The notes under the pieces are model-generated. The model saw nothing but the letters and a program-made list of their open reading frames with translations. It did not search any database and had not been told where the DNA came from. Position numbers and translations under genes: made by a program. From contig NZ_JBHTJT010000049.1 in assembly GCF_042676185.1 (NCBI RefSeq), positions 1-64,000 on the forward strand: a stretch of DNA of 64,000 bases. Reading direction: 5' to 3'. The stretch comes from Tropicimonas aquimaris. GTDB lineage: Bacteria > Pseudomonadota > Alphaproteobacteria > Rhodobacterales > Rhodobacteraceae. Positions 9,101 to 18,475 of this stretch are shown one piece after another; position 1 is the stretch's first letter; each line of letters starts with the position of its first letter.

Positions 9101-9459
9101 CTAATAGAGCCCCGCCTCGCGCAGCGTCGTCGCCACAATGTGGCGCAAGCCCTTGAGCGTGTGGCTGGGCGCGATCAACCGTTCCTCCTCCAGCCCGGTC
9201 CTGAAGCCGTTCCAGACGGCAGCAAAGCCGTTGTAGGTCCATGCCGCACCGGTCGCACTGACCAGCACCGTGGCCGCCTCATGCTCGGGGATGCTGTCGA
9301 GCGCCGCCTGCAACGGCGAACTGACGGGAATCCCCACCTCCTCACCGGTCTTGCGCGCACGCACCAGATCGTGTCGCCGTCGATCTGTTCCTCGCGCAGC
9401 GTCAGAGCGTCTGAAAGGTCGCGCCTGGCGTTCATCATCAACGCTAGCGCCACCCGCAC
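9101..9459 (-). pseudogene. Tyrosine recombinase/phage integrase fragment, frameshifted and truncated
   Basis: Two frames together spell the catalytic domain of a phage-type integrase. The first (9459 to about 9360) gives ALMMNARRDLSDALTLREEQ followed by IDGDTIWCVRAR. The second (about 9365 to 9101) gives KTGEEVGIPVSSPLQAALDS, then ATGAAWTYNGFAAVWNGF, and ends LKGLRHIVATTLREAGLY. The H-x-x-R-like box is present as L-R-H, but a stop at 9101 comes before the region of the catalytic Tyr. The N-terminal DNA-binding domain is also absent. It is inactive by inspection, and it sits immediately upstream of the nos cluster. Confidence 0.8.
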
Positions 9460-9596
9460 ATGCGGCTTTCTCTTCTTCGAGAACCGGGCAAAAGGTGGGG
9501 CGAAACACGATGCGCACTATCCTGATCGGCCTCGTCCCCGTCGAGTATGAATTCGAGCGTCGACCAGACCATGTTGATGGAGTGATCGTGCAGTAG

Positions 9597-9612
9597 TTTG
9601 CGCAAGCGCAAA
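9597..9612 (+). promoter_or_regulatory. FNR/Dnr-type box upstream of nosR
   Basis: TTTGCGCAAGCGCAAA is a near-perfect palindrome containing TTGCG-N4-CGCAA, the spacing of FNR/NNR/Dnr sites. Its centre lies about 80 bp before the nosR start. A close copy lies in the dnr-pseudoazurin intergenic region (19181-19196). It is a likely site for the Crp/Fnr-family regulator encoded in the cluster. Confidence 0.65.
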
Positions 9613-9683
9613 CTTTCGCTGCTCGAAGATCGCTAATCACACGTTCCAGAGCCCCAAGCGGGCGCGGGAAAGGGAGCGTGGAG

Positions 9684-11864
9684 ATGGCCCATGCAATCAC
9701 CATTGTGGCAAGGACACTTCTTGTTCTTCTGTGTCTTGCCGCACCGGTGCATGCGGATGTCCTGATCTCCGGCTTTCTCGACGACGTAACACCGGCAGAG
9801 CTGGTGCCAGGAGCAACAGCGTTCGGTGCGCCGGACGGGAACGGGATCGTGCCGGCGCTTTCGGGCGGGGAGACCGTCGGCTGGGTATTTCTGACGTCGG
9901 ACTTCGTGCCCACGACCGGCTACTCCGGCAAGCCGATCCACATCGTCGCCGGCCTCTCTCCCGATGCGCGGCTGATCGGCGCGAAACTTGTCAAGCATTC
10001 CGAACCGATCGTGCTGGTCGGCATCCCGGAGAGCGAGATCCGCGCGGTGATCGACCATTATGCCGGTTTCGACCTGCAGGGCGCGTCGGGCGCGCGGGAT
10101 GCCGAAGATCTGGAGATCGTTTCCGGCGCGACCGTTACAATCATGGTCATCGACGACTCCATCCTGCGGGCCGGGATCAAGGTCGCTCGCGCGCTCAGCC
10201 TCAAGGGGTTTGCGGACGAGGCCCCGTCCGGACCGACCCGTGTCATCGACCGGGAGGCCGGGGAACTCGCGGACTGGGAAACGCTCGCAGGCAATGGGGC
10301 CTTGCGGCGCCTGAGCCTCGACGTCGCGACGGTCAATGCCGATTTCGCCGCGCTTGGCGATCCGCGCACTGGCAAGCACGCCGAGCCGGGCCCCGACGAC
10401 ACGGCCCAGGTGGACGTCTGGACGGCGCTGGTCAGCCAGCCCGCGATCGGCCGCTCTCTGCTCGGCGACGCCGCCTACGCAAACCTCGCGGAGCGGTTGC
10501 AACCGGGGGACGAGGCGATTGCCGTGTTCGGCGCCGGCCGGTGGTCCTTCAAGGGGTCGGGCTACGTGCGCGGCGGCATCTTCGACAGGTTCCAGTTGAT
10601 CCAGGGCGAGATCTCGCATCGGTTCCGCGACCGCGAGCAAAGCCGGGTCGTGCATATCGCCGCCGCCGGGGCGCCGGAGTTTCCGGAGATGGACCTGTTC
10701 ATCATCCCGGCCGATGCCGGTTTCGATCCGGCCGCGCCCTACCGTCTGCAGTTCCTTGTCAGCCGCTCCGTGGGGCCGATTGAGAAGGTCTTCCTGACCT
10801 ACGACCTCGGATACGAGTTGCCGGAAGCCTACACGCGCACCATAGCACCGCCGCCTGCGCCTACACCGGTTGCCGACACTTCCGACCTGGAGGCCCGCGA
10901 CGCCCTCTGGCAACGGATCTGGCAGACCAAGCGCACGCAGGTCTTGGTGCTTTCGGCCGCCCTCGCCCTCCTGACCGGCATCTTCTTCTTCCAGTCCTAC
11001 GCCACCCGGAACGCCCGCTTCTTCGCGGCGTTGCGCAACGCGTATCTCGTCTTCACGCTGGTCTTCGTCGGCTGGATCGCCAATGCGCAGCTCTCTGTGG
11101 TCAACGTGATGGCCGTGGCCAATGCGCTCTTCAGCGACTTCCAGTGGCAGACCTTCCTGATGGATCCGCTGATCTTCATCCTGTGGTTCGCCGTGGCCGC
11201 GGCGCTGCTGTTCTGGGCGCGCGGCGCCTATTGCGGCTGGCTCTGCCCGTTCGGGGCGCTGCAGGAGCTGTCAAACAAGATCGCCCGCCGCCTTGGCGTG
11301 CCGCAGGTAACTCTGCCGTGGGGCCTGCATGAGCGACTCTGGGCGCTGAAATACATGCTGTTCCTCGGGCTGTTCGGAGCCTCGCTCTACTCGCTGGAAC
11401 TGGCGGAGCGCCTTGCGGAGGTAGAGCCGTTCAAGACGGCAATCATCCTGAAGTTCGCGCGTCCCCTGCCCTATGTGCTGATCGCGTTGGCCTGCCTCGT
11501 GCCGGGGCTCTTCATCGAGCGATTCTACTGCCGCTATGTCTGCCCGTTGGGCGGCGGCCTCGCCATCCCCGCTCGGCTGCACATGTTCCAGTGGCTCAAG
11601 CGCTACAAGGAATGCGGAAACCCCTGCCAGCTCTGCGCCACCGATTGCCCGGTGAAAGCCATTCATCCGTCCGGCGAGATCAACCCGAACGAATGCATCT
11701 CCTGCCTGAACTGTCAGGTGCTCTACCAGGACCACGCCCGCTGCCCGGTCGTCATCAAGACCGACAGGCGGCGCGCAAAGATCGCGGAATCGGCGGCCTC
11801 ACTGGCGGCCCATGGCGAACGGCCGAACCTCGGCCACCCCAACCAGCTTGCAAGAGTCAAATGA
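9684..11864 (+). CDS. nosR: NosR, membrane flavo-iron-sulfur protein for nitrous oxide reduction
   Basis: NosR is needed for N2O reductase expression and for electron supply to NosZ and its copper site. I start it at ATG 9684, with AGGGAG just upstream; the frame is also open from a GTG at 9678. A signal-like helix (TIVARTLLVLLCLAAPVHA) leads into a periplasmic FMN-binding domain with the covalent flavinylation motif SGAT-x-T at about residues 147-152. A transmembrane region follows, with two CxxxCP motifs (CGWLCP near 517, CRYVCP near 616). Two 4Fe-4S-type clusters follow: CGNPCQLCATDCP near 643 and CISCLNC near 672. At 726 residues it is full length. It is the first gene of an unbroken nos operon. 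Confidence 0.95.
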   Translation: MAHAITIVARTLLVLLCLAAPVHADVLISGFLDDVTPAELVPGATAFGAPDGNGIVPALSGGETVGWVFLTSDFVPTTGYSGKPIHIVAGLSPDARLIGAKLVKHSEPIVLVGIPESEIRAVIDHYAGFDLQGASGARDAEDLEIVSGATVTIMVIDDSILRAGIKVARALSLKGFADEAPSGPTRVIDREAGELADWETLAGNGALRRLSLDVATVNADFAALGDPRTGKHAEPGPDDTAQVDVWTALVSQPAIGRSLLGDAAYANLAERLQPGDEAIAVFGAGRWSFKGSGYVRGGIFDRFQLIQGEISHRFRDREQSRVVHIAAAGAPEFPEMDLFIIPADAGFDPAAPYRLQFLVSRSVGPIEKVFLTYDLGYELPEAYTRTIAPPPAPTPVADTSDLEARDALWQRIWQTKRTQVLVLSAALALLTGIFFFQSYATRNARFFAALRNAYLVFTLVFVGWIANAQLSVVNVMAVANALFSDFQWQTFLMDPLIFILWFAVAAALLFWARGAYCGWLCPFGALQELSNKIARRLGVPQVTLPWGLHERLWALKYMLFLGLFGASLYSLELAERLAEVEPFKTAIILKFARPLPYVLIALACLVPGLFIERFYCRYVCPLGGGLAIPARLHMFQWLKRYKECGNPCQLCATDCPVKAIHPSGEINPNECISCLNCQVLYQDHARCPVVIKTDRRRAKIAESAASLAAHGERPNLGHPNQLARVK

Positions 11865-11878
11865 CGGAGGGAAATCCA

Positions 11879-13771
11879 ATGAGTGACACGCAAAACGGCA
11901 TGACGCGCCGGGGACTTTTCAAGGGATCGGCGGGCGTCGCGGCGCTGGCTTCAATTACCGGCGGCAGCCTCGGCCTTGTCAGCGCTCCGCGCGCTGCAGC
12001 CGCCGCAGGCTCGGTCGAGGTCGCGCCGGGCGAACTCGACAGCTACTACGGCTTCTGGTCGTCCGGCCAATCGGGCGAAGTGCGCATCATCGGCGTGCCC
12101 TCGATGCGGGAGCTGATGCGCATCCCCGTCTTCAACCGATGCTCCGCCACCGGATGGGGCTCGACTCTGGAAAGCCTCAAGATCCTCACCGAGGGCCTGA
12201 TGCCCGAGACAAAGGAGTTCCTCGCCAAGAGCGGCAAGCTCACCTACGACAACGGCGACCTGCACCACCCGCACATGTCCTTCACCGATGGCACCTATGA
12301 CGGGCGCTACCTGTTCGCCAACGACAAGGCCAACACCCGGGTCGCGCGCATCCGCTGCGACATCATGAAGACCGACAAGATCATCGAGATTCCCAACACG
12401 TCGGACATCCACGGCCTGCGCCCGCAGAAGTACCCGCGCACCGGCTATGTCTTCGCCAATGGCGAGCACCGGGTGCCGCTGCCCAACGACGGCGTGGTGC
12501 TGGACGATCCGAGCAAGTACGTCTCGATCTTCACCGCGATCGACGGCGACACGATGGAGATCGCCTGGCAGGTGATCGTCGACGGCAACCTCGACAATTG
12601 CGACGCCGACTACGACGGGCTCTACGCCTTCTCGACCTGCTATAATTCGGAAAACGGCGTCACCCTCGCCGACATGACCGCCAACGAGCAGGACTGGGTC
12701 GTCGTCTTCGACATCAAGGCAATCGAGGCCGGCGTCGTTGCAGGCGACTACAAGGAATACAACGGCGTCAAGGTGCTCGATGGCCGGAAAGCGGGCAAGT
12801 ACACGCAGTATATTCCCGTCTCCAACTCGCCGCACGGCTGCAACATGGCGCCCGACAAGCGGCACCTGTGCATCAACGGCAAGCTCTCGCCCACGGTCAC
12901 CGTCGTCGACGTGACGAAGCTGCCTGAGGTCTTTGCCGGCGCCGAGCCGCGCTCCGCCGTCGTGGCCGAACCGCAACTGGGCCTCGGCCCGCTCCACACC
13001 GCCTTTGACGGCAAGGGCAACGCCTTTACCACGCTCTTCCTCGACAGCCAGATGGTGAAGTGGAGCCTCGAGGACGCCGTGCGCGCCTTCAACGGCGAGG
13101 ACGTGGACCCGATCATCGAGAAGATCGACGTGCACTACCAGCCCGGCCATAACCACACCACCATGGGCGAGACGCTCGAGGCCGACGGCAAGTTCCTAAT
13201 CTCGCTCAACAAGTTCTCGAAGGACCGGTTCCTGAACGTGGGCCCGCTGAAGCCCGAGAACGACCAGGTGATCGACATCTCCGGCGAGCGCATGGCGCTG
13301 GTGCACGATGGCCCGACCTTCGCCGAGCCGCACGACTGCATCCTGGTGCGTGCCGACGTGGTGAACCCGGCGTCGGTCTACGACCGGGGCGACCCGCTCT
13401 GGGAGGAGGCCCGCATTCAGGCCGAGAAGGACGGTGTGGACCTCGACTGGGGCGCCGACGTGATCCGCGACGGCAACAAGCTCCGGGTCTACATGCACTC
13501 CGTGGCGCCCGCGTTCAGCCTCGAGCAGTTCGAGGTCACCCAGGGCGACGAGGTCACGATCTACGTGACCAACATGGACGACGTGGACGACCTCACCCAC
13601 GGCTTCACCCTCGGCAACCACGGCGTCGCGATGGAGGTCGGCCCGCAGGCCACCGCCTCGATCACCTTCAGAGCCGATCGTCCCGGCGTGCACTGGTACT
13701 ACTGCCAGTGGTTCTGCCACGCGCTCCATATGGAGATGCGCGGTCGAATGCTGGTCAAGCCGGTCGCATAA
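11879..13771 (+). CDS. nosZ: Nitrous oxide reductase NosZ (clade I, Tat-exported)
   Basis: The terminal denitrification enzyme, reducing N2O to N2 in the periplasm. It is 630 residues from the ATG at 11879, preceded by GGAGGG. The N-terminus has a twin-arginine signal (TRRGLFKG, residues 9-16), the mark of clade I NosZ. The CuZ-site histidine motif is seen as DLHHPHMS near residue 126 and further copper ligands in the beta-propeller (EPHD). The C-terminal cupredoxin domain carries the CuA motif CQWFCHALHMEM at about 608-619. All of these key residues are present. It follows nosR by 14 bp. Confidence 0.97.
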   Translation: MSDTQNGMTRRGLFKGSAGVAALASITGGSLGLVSAPRAAAAAGSVEVAPGELDSYYGFWSSGQSGEVRIIGVPSMRELMRIPVFNRCSATGWGSTLESLKILTEGLMPETKEFLAKSGKLTYDNGDLHHPHMSFTDGTYDGRYLFANDKANTRVARIRCDIMKTDKIIEIPNTSDIHGLRPQKYPRTGYVFANGEHRVPLPNDGVVLDDPSKYVSIFTAIDGDTMEIAWQVIVDGNLDNCDADYDGLYAFSTCYNSENGVTLADMTANEQDWVVVFDIKAIEAGVVAGDYKEYNGVKVLDGRKAGKYTQYIPVSNSPHGCNMAPDKRHLCINGKLSPTVTVVDVTKLPEVFAGAEPRSAVVAEPQLGLGPLHTAFDGKGNAFTTLFLDSQMVKWSLEDAVRAFNGEDVDPIIEKIDVHYQPGHNHTTMGETLEADGKFLISLNKFSKDRFLNVGPLKPENDQVIDISGERMALVHDGPTFAEPHDCILVRADVVNPASVYDRGDPLWEEARIQAEKDGVDLDWGADVIRDGNKLRVYMHSVAPAFSLEQFEVTQGDEVTIYVTNMDDVDDLTHGFTLGNHGVAMEVGPQATASITFRADRPGVHWYYCQWFCHALHMEMRGRMLVKPVA

Positions 13772-13785
13772 GGGAGGACCCGACG

Positions 13786-15042
13786 ATGCGCCTTCCGGTT
13801 CTTGCCCTGCTCCTGTCGACGATCCCGCTGGCTTGCCCGGCGGAGCGGATCGACGTGCATCCCGGGCCGGAGGCGCTGACCCGGGCCATCGCCAACGCCC
13901 GGCCCGGCGACGTGCTGGCCCTCTCCGAGGGCAGCTACGCCGGACCGGTCACCATCGACACATCCCTCACACTCACGGGACCCCTTGCCCGGATCGAAGG
14001 TCCGGGCGAGGGATCTGTTGTGACCGTAACTGCCCCGGACGTGACGATCTCCGGCCTCGCCATCACGGGCGCCGGAACGAAACTGAGCGACCTTGACAGC
14101 GGAATCCGCCTGCTCAAGGGCGCGGACCGCGCGGTGATCGAGCACGTCTCGCTCGAGGGAAACCTTATCGGCATCGACGTGCACGGCGCGAAGGGCGTCA
14201 CCATCCGCGGCAACCGCATCGACGGGCGCAACGACCTGCGCGTCGCCGAGCGCGGCCCCGGCATCTACGTCTGGAATGCGCCGGGCCTGACGGTGGAGGA
14301 CAACGTCATCTCCAAGGGCCGCGACGGGGTGTTCATCACCACCTCCAACGAGGCCATCTATCGCCGCAACCGGTTCAGCGAGCTGCGCTTCGCCTTCCAC
14401 TCGATGTACGCCAACCGGATCGAGGTGACCGACAATATCAGCCGCGGCAACGACATGGGCTTCGCCTTCATGTACTCCACCCGGCTGACGGTCGAACGGA
14501 ACCTCTCCGAGGGCGACGCCAACCATGGCTTCTTCATGAACTTCGCCAACAAGGCAGAGTTGCGCCACAACGAGGTGCGGGACGGCGGCGAGAAGTGCCT
14601 GTTCATCTACAATTCCAACCACAACCTGTTCGAGGCCAACCGCTTCCAGGGCTGCGGGATCGGCGTACACTTCACTGCTGGCAGCCAGGGCAACGTGCTG
14701 ACCGGAAATGCCTTTGTCGGCAACCGGACACAGGTGAAATACGTCGGCACCCGCTGGCTTGAATGGTCGGACGGGACACGCGGCAATTACTGGTCCGACC
14801 ATGTCGCCTTCGACGTGAACGGCGATCGCCTGGCCGACAGCCCCTACCGCCCCAACGACAGCATCGACCGGCTGGTCTGGTCGCAACCGGCCGCCAAGCT
14901 GCTGATGGGCGCGCCTGCCATGCAGCTCATCCGCTGGTCTCAATCCCGCTTTCCGGGGCTGCTGCCCGGCGGCGTGATCGACAGTCATCCGCTCGTCTCG
15001 CCGGTCGGCGCGGGCGTTCCTGCACAGGAGACAAGGCCGTGA
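13786..15042 (+). CDS. nosD: NosD, periplasmic CASH-domain copper-site assembly protein
   Basis: A 418-residue beta-helix protein exported by a Sec signal (MRLPVLALLLSTIPLACPA). Together with the NosFY ABC complex it supports maturation of the copper-sulfur CuZ centre of NosZ. Repeated short beta-helix rungs are visible (NRIDGRNDLRV, NVISKGRDGVFIT, NRFSELRF), as in the CASH/NosD family. The ATG at 13786 has GGGAGGA upstream, and the stop codon overlaps the GTG of nosF. Confidence 0.94.
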   Translation: MRLPVLALLLSTIPLACPAERIDVHPGPEALTRAIANARPGDVLALSEGSYAGPVTIDTSLTLTGPLARIEGPGEGSVVTVTAPDVTISGLAITGAGTKLSDLDSGIRLLKGADRAVIEHVSLEGNLIGIDVHGAKGVTIRGNRIDGRNDLRVAERGPGIYVWNAPGLTVEDNVISKGRDGVFITTSNEAIYRRNRFSELRFAFHSMYANRIEVTDNISRGNDMGFAFMYSTRLTVERNLSEGDANHGFFMNFANKAELRHNEVRDGGEKCLFIYNSNHNLFEANRFQGCGIGVHFTAGSQGNVLTGNAFVGNRTQVKYVGTRWLEWSDGTRGNYWSDHVAFDVNGDRLADSPYRPNDSIDRLVWSQPAAKLLMGAPAMQLIRWSQSRFPGLLPGGVIDSHPLVSPVGAGVPAQETRP

Positions 15043-15950
15043 CAGACACCATTCTCGACATCCGGAATCTCTCGCTGTCATTCGGCCGCCTAAGGGCGCT
15101 CGACGCGGTCTGCCTGCAGGTGCAGGCCGGCGAGAGGCTGGCTCTGCTCGGTCATAACGGGGCCGGGAAATCCACGCTCTTCAAGGCGGTGCTCGGGTTT
15201 CTCGCGCCAGACGCCGGCTCCATCGCTATCGCGGGCCACGTGCCGGCAACAGACGCCGCTCGGATCGCTATCAATTATCTCCCCGAAGTGGTCGCCTTCC
15301 CGCGCAGCCTGACGGGCCGCGAGGTGCTGGCCTATTTCTCCGGCCTTCGCAGCACCCCGAAGGCCGGCGTCGCCGATCTGCTGGAGCGCGTCGGTCTGAG
15401 CGACGCCGCCGACCGCGCCGTGGGCACCTATTCCAAGGGGATGCGGCAACGGCTGGGGCTTGCCCAGGCCCTGATCGGCGCGCCGCGCCTGCTGTTGCTG
15501 GACGAACCGACGAGCGGGCTCGACCCGGTGTCCCGGCACGAGTTCTACGCGGTGATCGCCGAGGCGGCTGCGCGCGGCTCGGCGGTCCTGCTGTCGTCAC
15601 ACGGGCTGGAAGAAATCCAGACCCGCACCGACCGTGTGGCGATCCTCGCGCGTGGCGCGCTCAGGGCCGACGGCACGCTAGAAGAACTCGCCCGCCGGGC
15701 CGCGTTGCCGACGACCATCCGCGTGACCGCCCTCCCGGGCGAGGCCGACCGGCTGCAGACCGAGTTCGGCGGCCGGAGGATCAATGGCTGCCGGCTGGAG
15801 ATCGACTGCACCGCCGAGGCAAAGCTGGCCCTGCTGGCCCGCATCGGCACCCGCAGCGACGTGCTGCAGGACATCGACGTGGCCGTCCCCGGGCTTGACG
15901 ACATCTATCGCCACCACTCCAACCAGTCCGACGAGGAGGCCAGCGCATGA
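15039..15950 (+). CDS. nosF: NosF, ABC-transporter ATPase for NosZ maturation
   Basis: A 303-residue ATPase partner of NosD and NosY. It has the Walker A GHNGAGKST, the signature region YSKGMRQRLGLAQAL and the Walker B LLLLDEPTSGLDP. The start is GTG at 15039, which overlaps the nosD stop (GTGA), so the two are translationally coupled. The C-terminal 80 residues form the usual non-catalytic extension. A decayed copy of this gene start lies at 45049. Confidence 0.95.
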   Translation: MTDTILDIRNLSLSFGRLRALDAVCLQVQAGERLALLGHNGAGKSTLFKAVLGFLAPDAGSIAIAGHVPATDAARIAINYLPEVVAFPRSLTGREVLAYFSGLRSTPKAGVADLLERVGLSDAADRAVGTYSKGMRQRLGLAQALIGAPRLLLLDEPTSGLDPVSRHEFYAVIAEAAARGSAVLLSSHGLEEIQTRTDRVAILARGALRADGTLEELARRAALPTTIRVTALPGEADRLQTEFGGRRINGCRLEIDCTAEAKLALLARIGTRSDVLQDIDVAVPGLDDIYRHHSNQSDEEASA

Positions 15951-16774
15951 GTACCCGCATCGGCACCGTCTTCGCGCAGGAATTGCGCCTCGCCCGCCGC
16001 AACCTATGGGTCGCGCTGGCGACCGTTGTCCTGGCGCTCTTCGCCCTCGCGCTCGCCTTCTTCGCAGCGGGCCAGGGCGCGGCACTGGACGCCGATGTGC
16101 TCAGCCTCACCTCGGCCAGCCTCGCGACACTCTCGGTCTACCTGATCCCCTTGATCGCGCTGCTGATGTCCTACGATTCCTTTGCGGGCGAGATCGAGCG
16201 CGGCGCGCTCGCATTAACCTTCGCCACGCCGGTCCGCCGGTCGGAGGTCTTTGTCGCGAAGTTCCTCGCGCAATGTGCGGCGGTGGGGCTTTCGATCGTT
16301 CTGGCCTATTCCATCGCCGGGCTGGCAGTCCTGCCGCTTCTCGGCGCGGGGCCGGAAGGAATCGCCGCCTGGCTCCGCCTGATTGGCTCCTCCGTGGCGC
16401 TCGGGGCCGTCTTCGTGGCCGTCGGGCTCATGTTGTCGGCCTTCTCCGGGCGCACCGCCCGTGCCGCCGCGCTGGCCATCGGCACATGGCTCTTGCTGGT
16501 CGTGCTCTACGATCTCGCCCTGCTCGGCGGCATCATGGCGGCCGGCGAAGGCCCCTTCGCCTCGCATGTTTTCCCCTGGCTGGTGATCGCCAACCCCGCC
16601 GACGCCTTCCGCCTCTACAACCTTGCCTCGCTCGAAACCGCGCCGGTGGCCGGGATCGACGGGCTGGCCCGCACCCTGCCCTTCCCGCCGGTCGCCGCGC
16701 TCGGCGCGTTGGCGCTCTGGCTCGGGGCCATGGTCGGGCTCGGCATCTTCCGTACGAAAAGGATCGTCCCATGA
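15947..16774 (+). CDS. nosY: NosY, ABC-transporter permease for NosZ maturation
   Basis: A 275-residue integral membrane protein with about six transmembrane segments, forming the membrane part of the NosDFY complex. It overlaps nosF at ATGA (15947) and nosL at ATGA (16771). The conserved segment SFAGEIERGALALTFATPVRR is characteristic of NosY-type permeases. Confidence 0.94.
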   Translation: MSTRIGTVFAQELRLARRNLWVALATVVLALFALALAFFAAGQGAALDADVLSLTSASLATLSVYLIPLIALLMSYDSFAGEIERGALALTFATPVRRSEVFVAKFLAQCAAVGLSIVLAYSIAGLAVLPLLGAGPEGIAAWLRLIGSSVALGAVFVAVGLMLSAFSGRTARAAALAIGTWLLLVVLYDLALLGGIMAAGEGPFASHVFPWLVIANPADAFRLYNLASLETAPVAGIDGLARTLPFPPVAALGALALWLGAMVGLGIFRTKRIVP

Positions 16775-17301
16775 CACGGCTCGCACTGTCCCTTGCGCTC
16801 GCCCTTGCACTCGCCGGCTGCAAGGAGGAAACCGCCGGGATCCCCTCTCCCACCGAGATGACCGACGAGGCGCTCGGCCACTATTGCCAGATGTTCGTGG
16901 CCGACCACCCGGGGCCCAAGGCGCAGATCCACCTCAAGGGCTACGACGCTCCACTCTGGTTCAGCCAAGTCACCGATGCGGTCGCTTATATCAGCGACGC
17001 GGAACGGGACGGCGAGATCGCGGCGATCTACCTCTCCGACATGGGACGTGCCGAGAGCTGGGCCATCCCCGGCACCGGAAACTGGCTGGAGGCAGGCGCG
17101 GCGCACCTTGTGATCGAGAGCAGCCGGCTCGGCGGCATGGGGTTACCCGAGGCGATCCCATTTGGAGAGGAAAGCGCCGCACGCGCCTTCGCCGCCGAGA
17201 ATGGCGGACGGATCGTCGCCTTTTCCGAGATCCCGGCAGCCTATGCCCACCCGGACATGGAGACGATGACCGCCAGCGACATGCACGCGGGGATGCACTG
17301 A
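16771..17301 (+). CDS. nosL: NosL, copper(I)-binding lipoprotein chaperone
   Basis: A 176-residue lipoprotein delivering Cu(I) for NosZ. The lipobox LALAGC places the lipidated Cys at about residue 17. The conserved segment HYCQMFVADHPGPKAQI carries the Cys-x-Met copper-binding pair of the family. The C-terminus is Met/His-rich (HPDMETMTASDMHAGMH), which may add copper binding. It overlaps nosY and nosX at both ends. Confidence 0.93.
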   Translation: MTRLALSLALALALAGCKEETAGIPSPTEMTDEALGHYCQMFVADHPGPKAQIHLKGYDAPLWFSQVTDAVAYISDAERDGEIAAIYLSDMGRAESWAIPGTGNWLEAGAAHLVIESSRLGGMGLPEAIPFGEESAARAFAAENGGRIVAFSEIPAAYAHPDMETMTASDMHAGMH

Positions 17302-18212
17302 TGGCGCCGCGTTTTTCCAGACGACGCTTCCTCGCCGTGGCCGCAGCCGCCTGCACCGCCGCACAAGTCCGCGCCGAGGCTCCGCTCGCAACCTGGCGCG
17401 GCCCGGCCCTTGGGACACTGGCAGAGGTGCGTCTTGCGGGGCTGGACGATGCGGAGGCCGCGCCGATCCTCGCCAAAGTCGAGGCCGAGCTTGCCCGCAT
17501 CGACCGGCTGTTTTCGCTCTACCGAGAGGACAGCGCGCTGGTGCACCTGAACCGTGACGGCGTCCTGCCCGACCCCGAGCCCGATTTCCTGCACCTGCTG
17601 TCGCTGGCGCGCACCGTGCATCTCGCGACCGAAGGCGCATTTGACCCGACCGTGCAACCGCTCTTCGCGCTGCATGCCGAACATGCCGCCGCCGGGCGGA
17701 GCGTCGATCCGGAACTCTTAAGCGACGCTCGCAGCCGCGTCGGTTTCGAGCGCGTCCAGTTCGATGGCCAGTCGGTGTACTTCGAGCGCCCCGGCATGGC
17801 GATGACCCTGAACGGGATCGCGCAGGGCTATGCCACCGACCGGCTCACCGACCTGCTCCAGCAGGCCGGGCTACAAGATATCATGGTGAACGCCGGGGAG
17901 ATCCGCGCGATTGGTTCCGAGCAGGGCGCGCGAGGCTGGCCGGTGCGGCTGCCCGGCGGGCGGCTCTGCCGGCTCGAGAACCGGGCGGTGGCCACGTCCG
18001 ATCTGCTCGGCACACTCGTCGATCCGGCACGCGGCGTCGGACACATCTTTGCCCCGTCGCAGGGAACGCGCCCGTTGCGTCAAGGGCCCGTCACGGCGTT
18101 TCATGAAAGCGCGGCGGTAGCAGATGCCGCCTCGACCGCTGCCGTCGTCCTTGACGACCGGCAACTCGCCCTGCTCGGCCCGCTCGGCGTGCACCTGCAG
18201 CCCTCGGGGTGA
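17301..18212 (+). CDS. nosX: NosX, ApbE-like FAD:protein FMN transferase
   Basis: A 303-residue periplasmic flavin transferase of the ApbE family. In the nos context it attaches FMN to the threonine of NosR. It has a Tat-like N-terminus (FSRRRFLAVAAAACTAA) and the ApbE signatures YREDSALVHLNR, ALNGIAQGYATD-like (TLNGIAQGYATD) and NAGEIRAIG. Its start ATG overlaps the nosL stop by one base (TGATG). It is the last of the tightly coupled nos genes. Confidence 0.93.
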   Translation: MAPRFSRRRFLAVAAAACTAAQVRAEAPLATWRGPALGTLAEVRLAGLDDAEAAPILAKVEAELARIDRLFSLYREDSALVHLNRDGVLPDPEPDFLHLLSLARTVHLATEGAFDPTVQPLFALHAEHAAAGRSVDPELLSDARSRVGFERVQFDGQSVYFERPGMAMTLNGIAQGYATDRLTDLLQQAGLQDIMVNAGEIRAIGSEQGARGWPVRLPGGRLCRLENRAVATSDLLGTLVDPARGVGHIFAPSQGTRPLRQGPVTAFHESAAVADAASTAAVVLDDRQLALLGPLGVHLQPSG

Positions 18213-18262
18213 CTTCGTGGTACCGGACGAGGGCAGCCATCCCGATTCCCAAGGAGGAGGCC

Positions 18263-18475
18263 ATGAGCCGCCCGGATCCGCATGACCCCGACCTGCCCCT
18301 GTCCGCGCTCTTCGCGGAATGGCCGGACCTGGCCCCGCTGTTCTGGGAGCGGAACATGCTCTGCCCGGGATGCCCCATCGCCCCGTTTCACACGTTGACT
18401 GATGCCTGTGAAGTCTACGGGATCGACGAAGCCGACGTCCGGGCTATCGTCATGCAGGTCTTGCCGCGCGACTAG
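18263..18475 (+). CDS. Small CPGC-motif protein, DUF1858-like
   Basis: A 70-residue protein starting at ATG 18263 behind a strong AAGGAGGAGG; the longer frame from 18209 lacks such a site. The core (FAEWPDLAPLFWERNMLCPGCPIAPF, shown here in part) resembles the DUF1858 hybrid-cluster-associated redox disulfide domain, with Cys34-x-x-Cys37. It lies 50 bp after nosX and converges, with a 4-bp overlap, on the Crp/Fnr regulator gene. A role in redox or nitric-oxide-related metabolism fits the context but is inferred. Confidence 0.75.
   Translation: MSRPDPHDPDLPLSALFAEWPDLAPLFWERNMLCPGCPIAPFHTLTDACEVYGIDEADVRAIVMQVLPRD

Noticed and set aside
9101..9913. A 270-codon minus-strand frame that begins inside nosR
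   Set aside because: Only its last part (from about 9365) is integrase; the rest is antisense to nosR and meaningless.
11951..13156. Long open frame antisense to nosZ (about 400 codons)
   Set aside because: It is a shadow of a GC-rich gene: biased composition rich in Val, Asp, Gly and His, no ribosome binding site, and nosZ is fully intact on the other strand.
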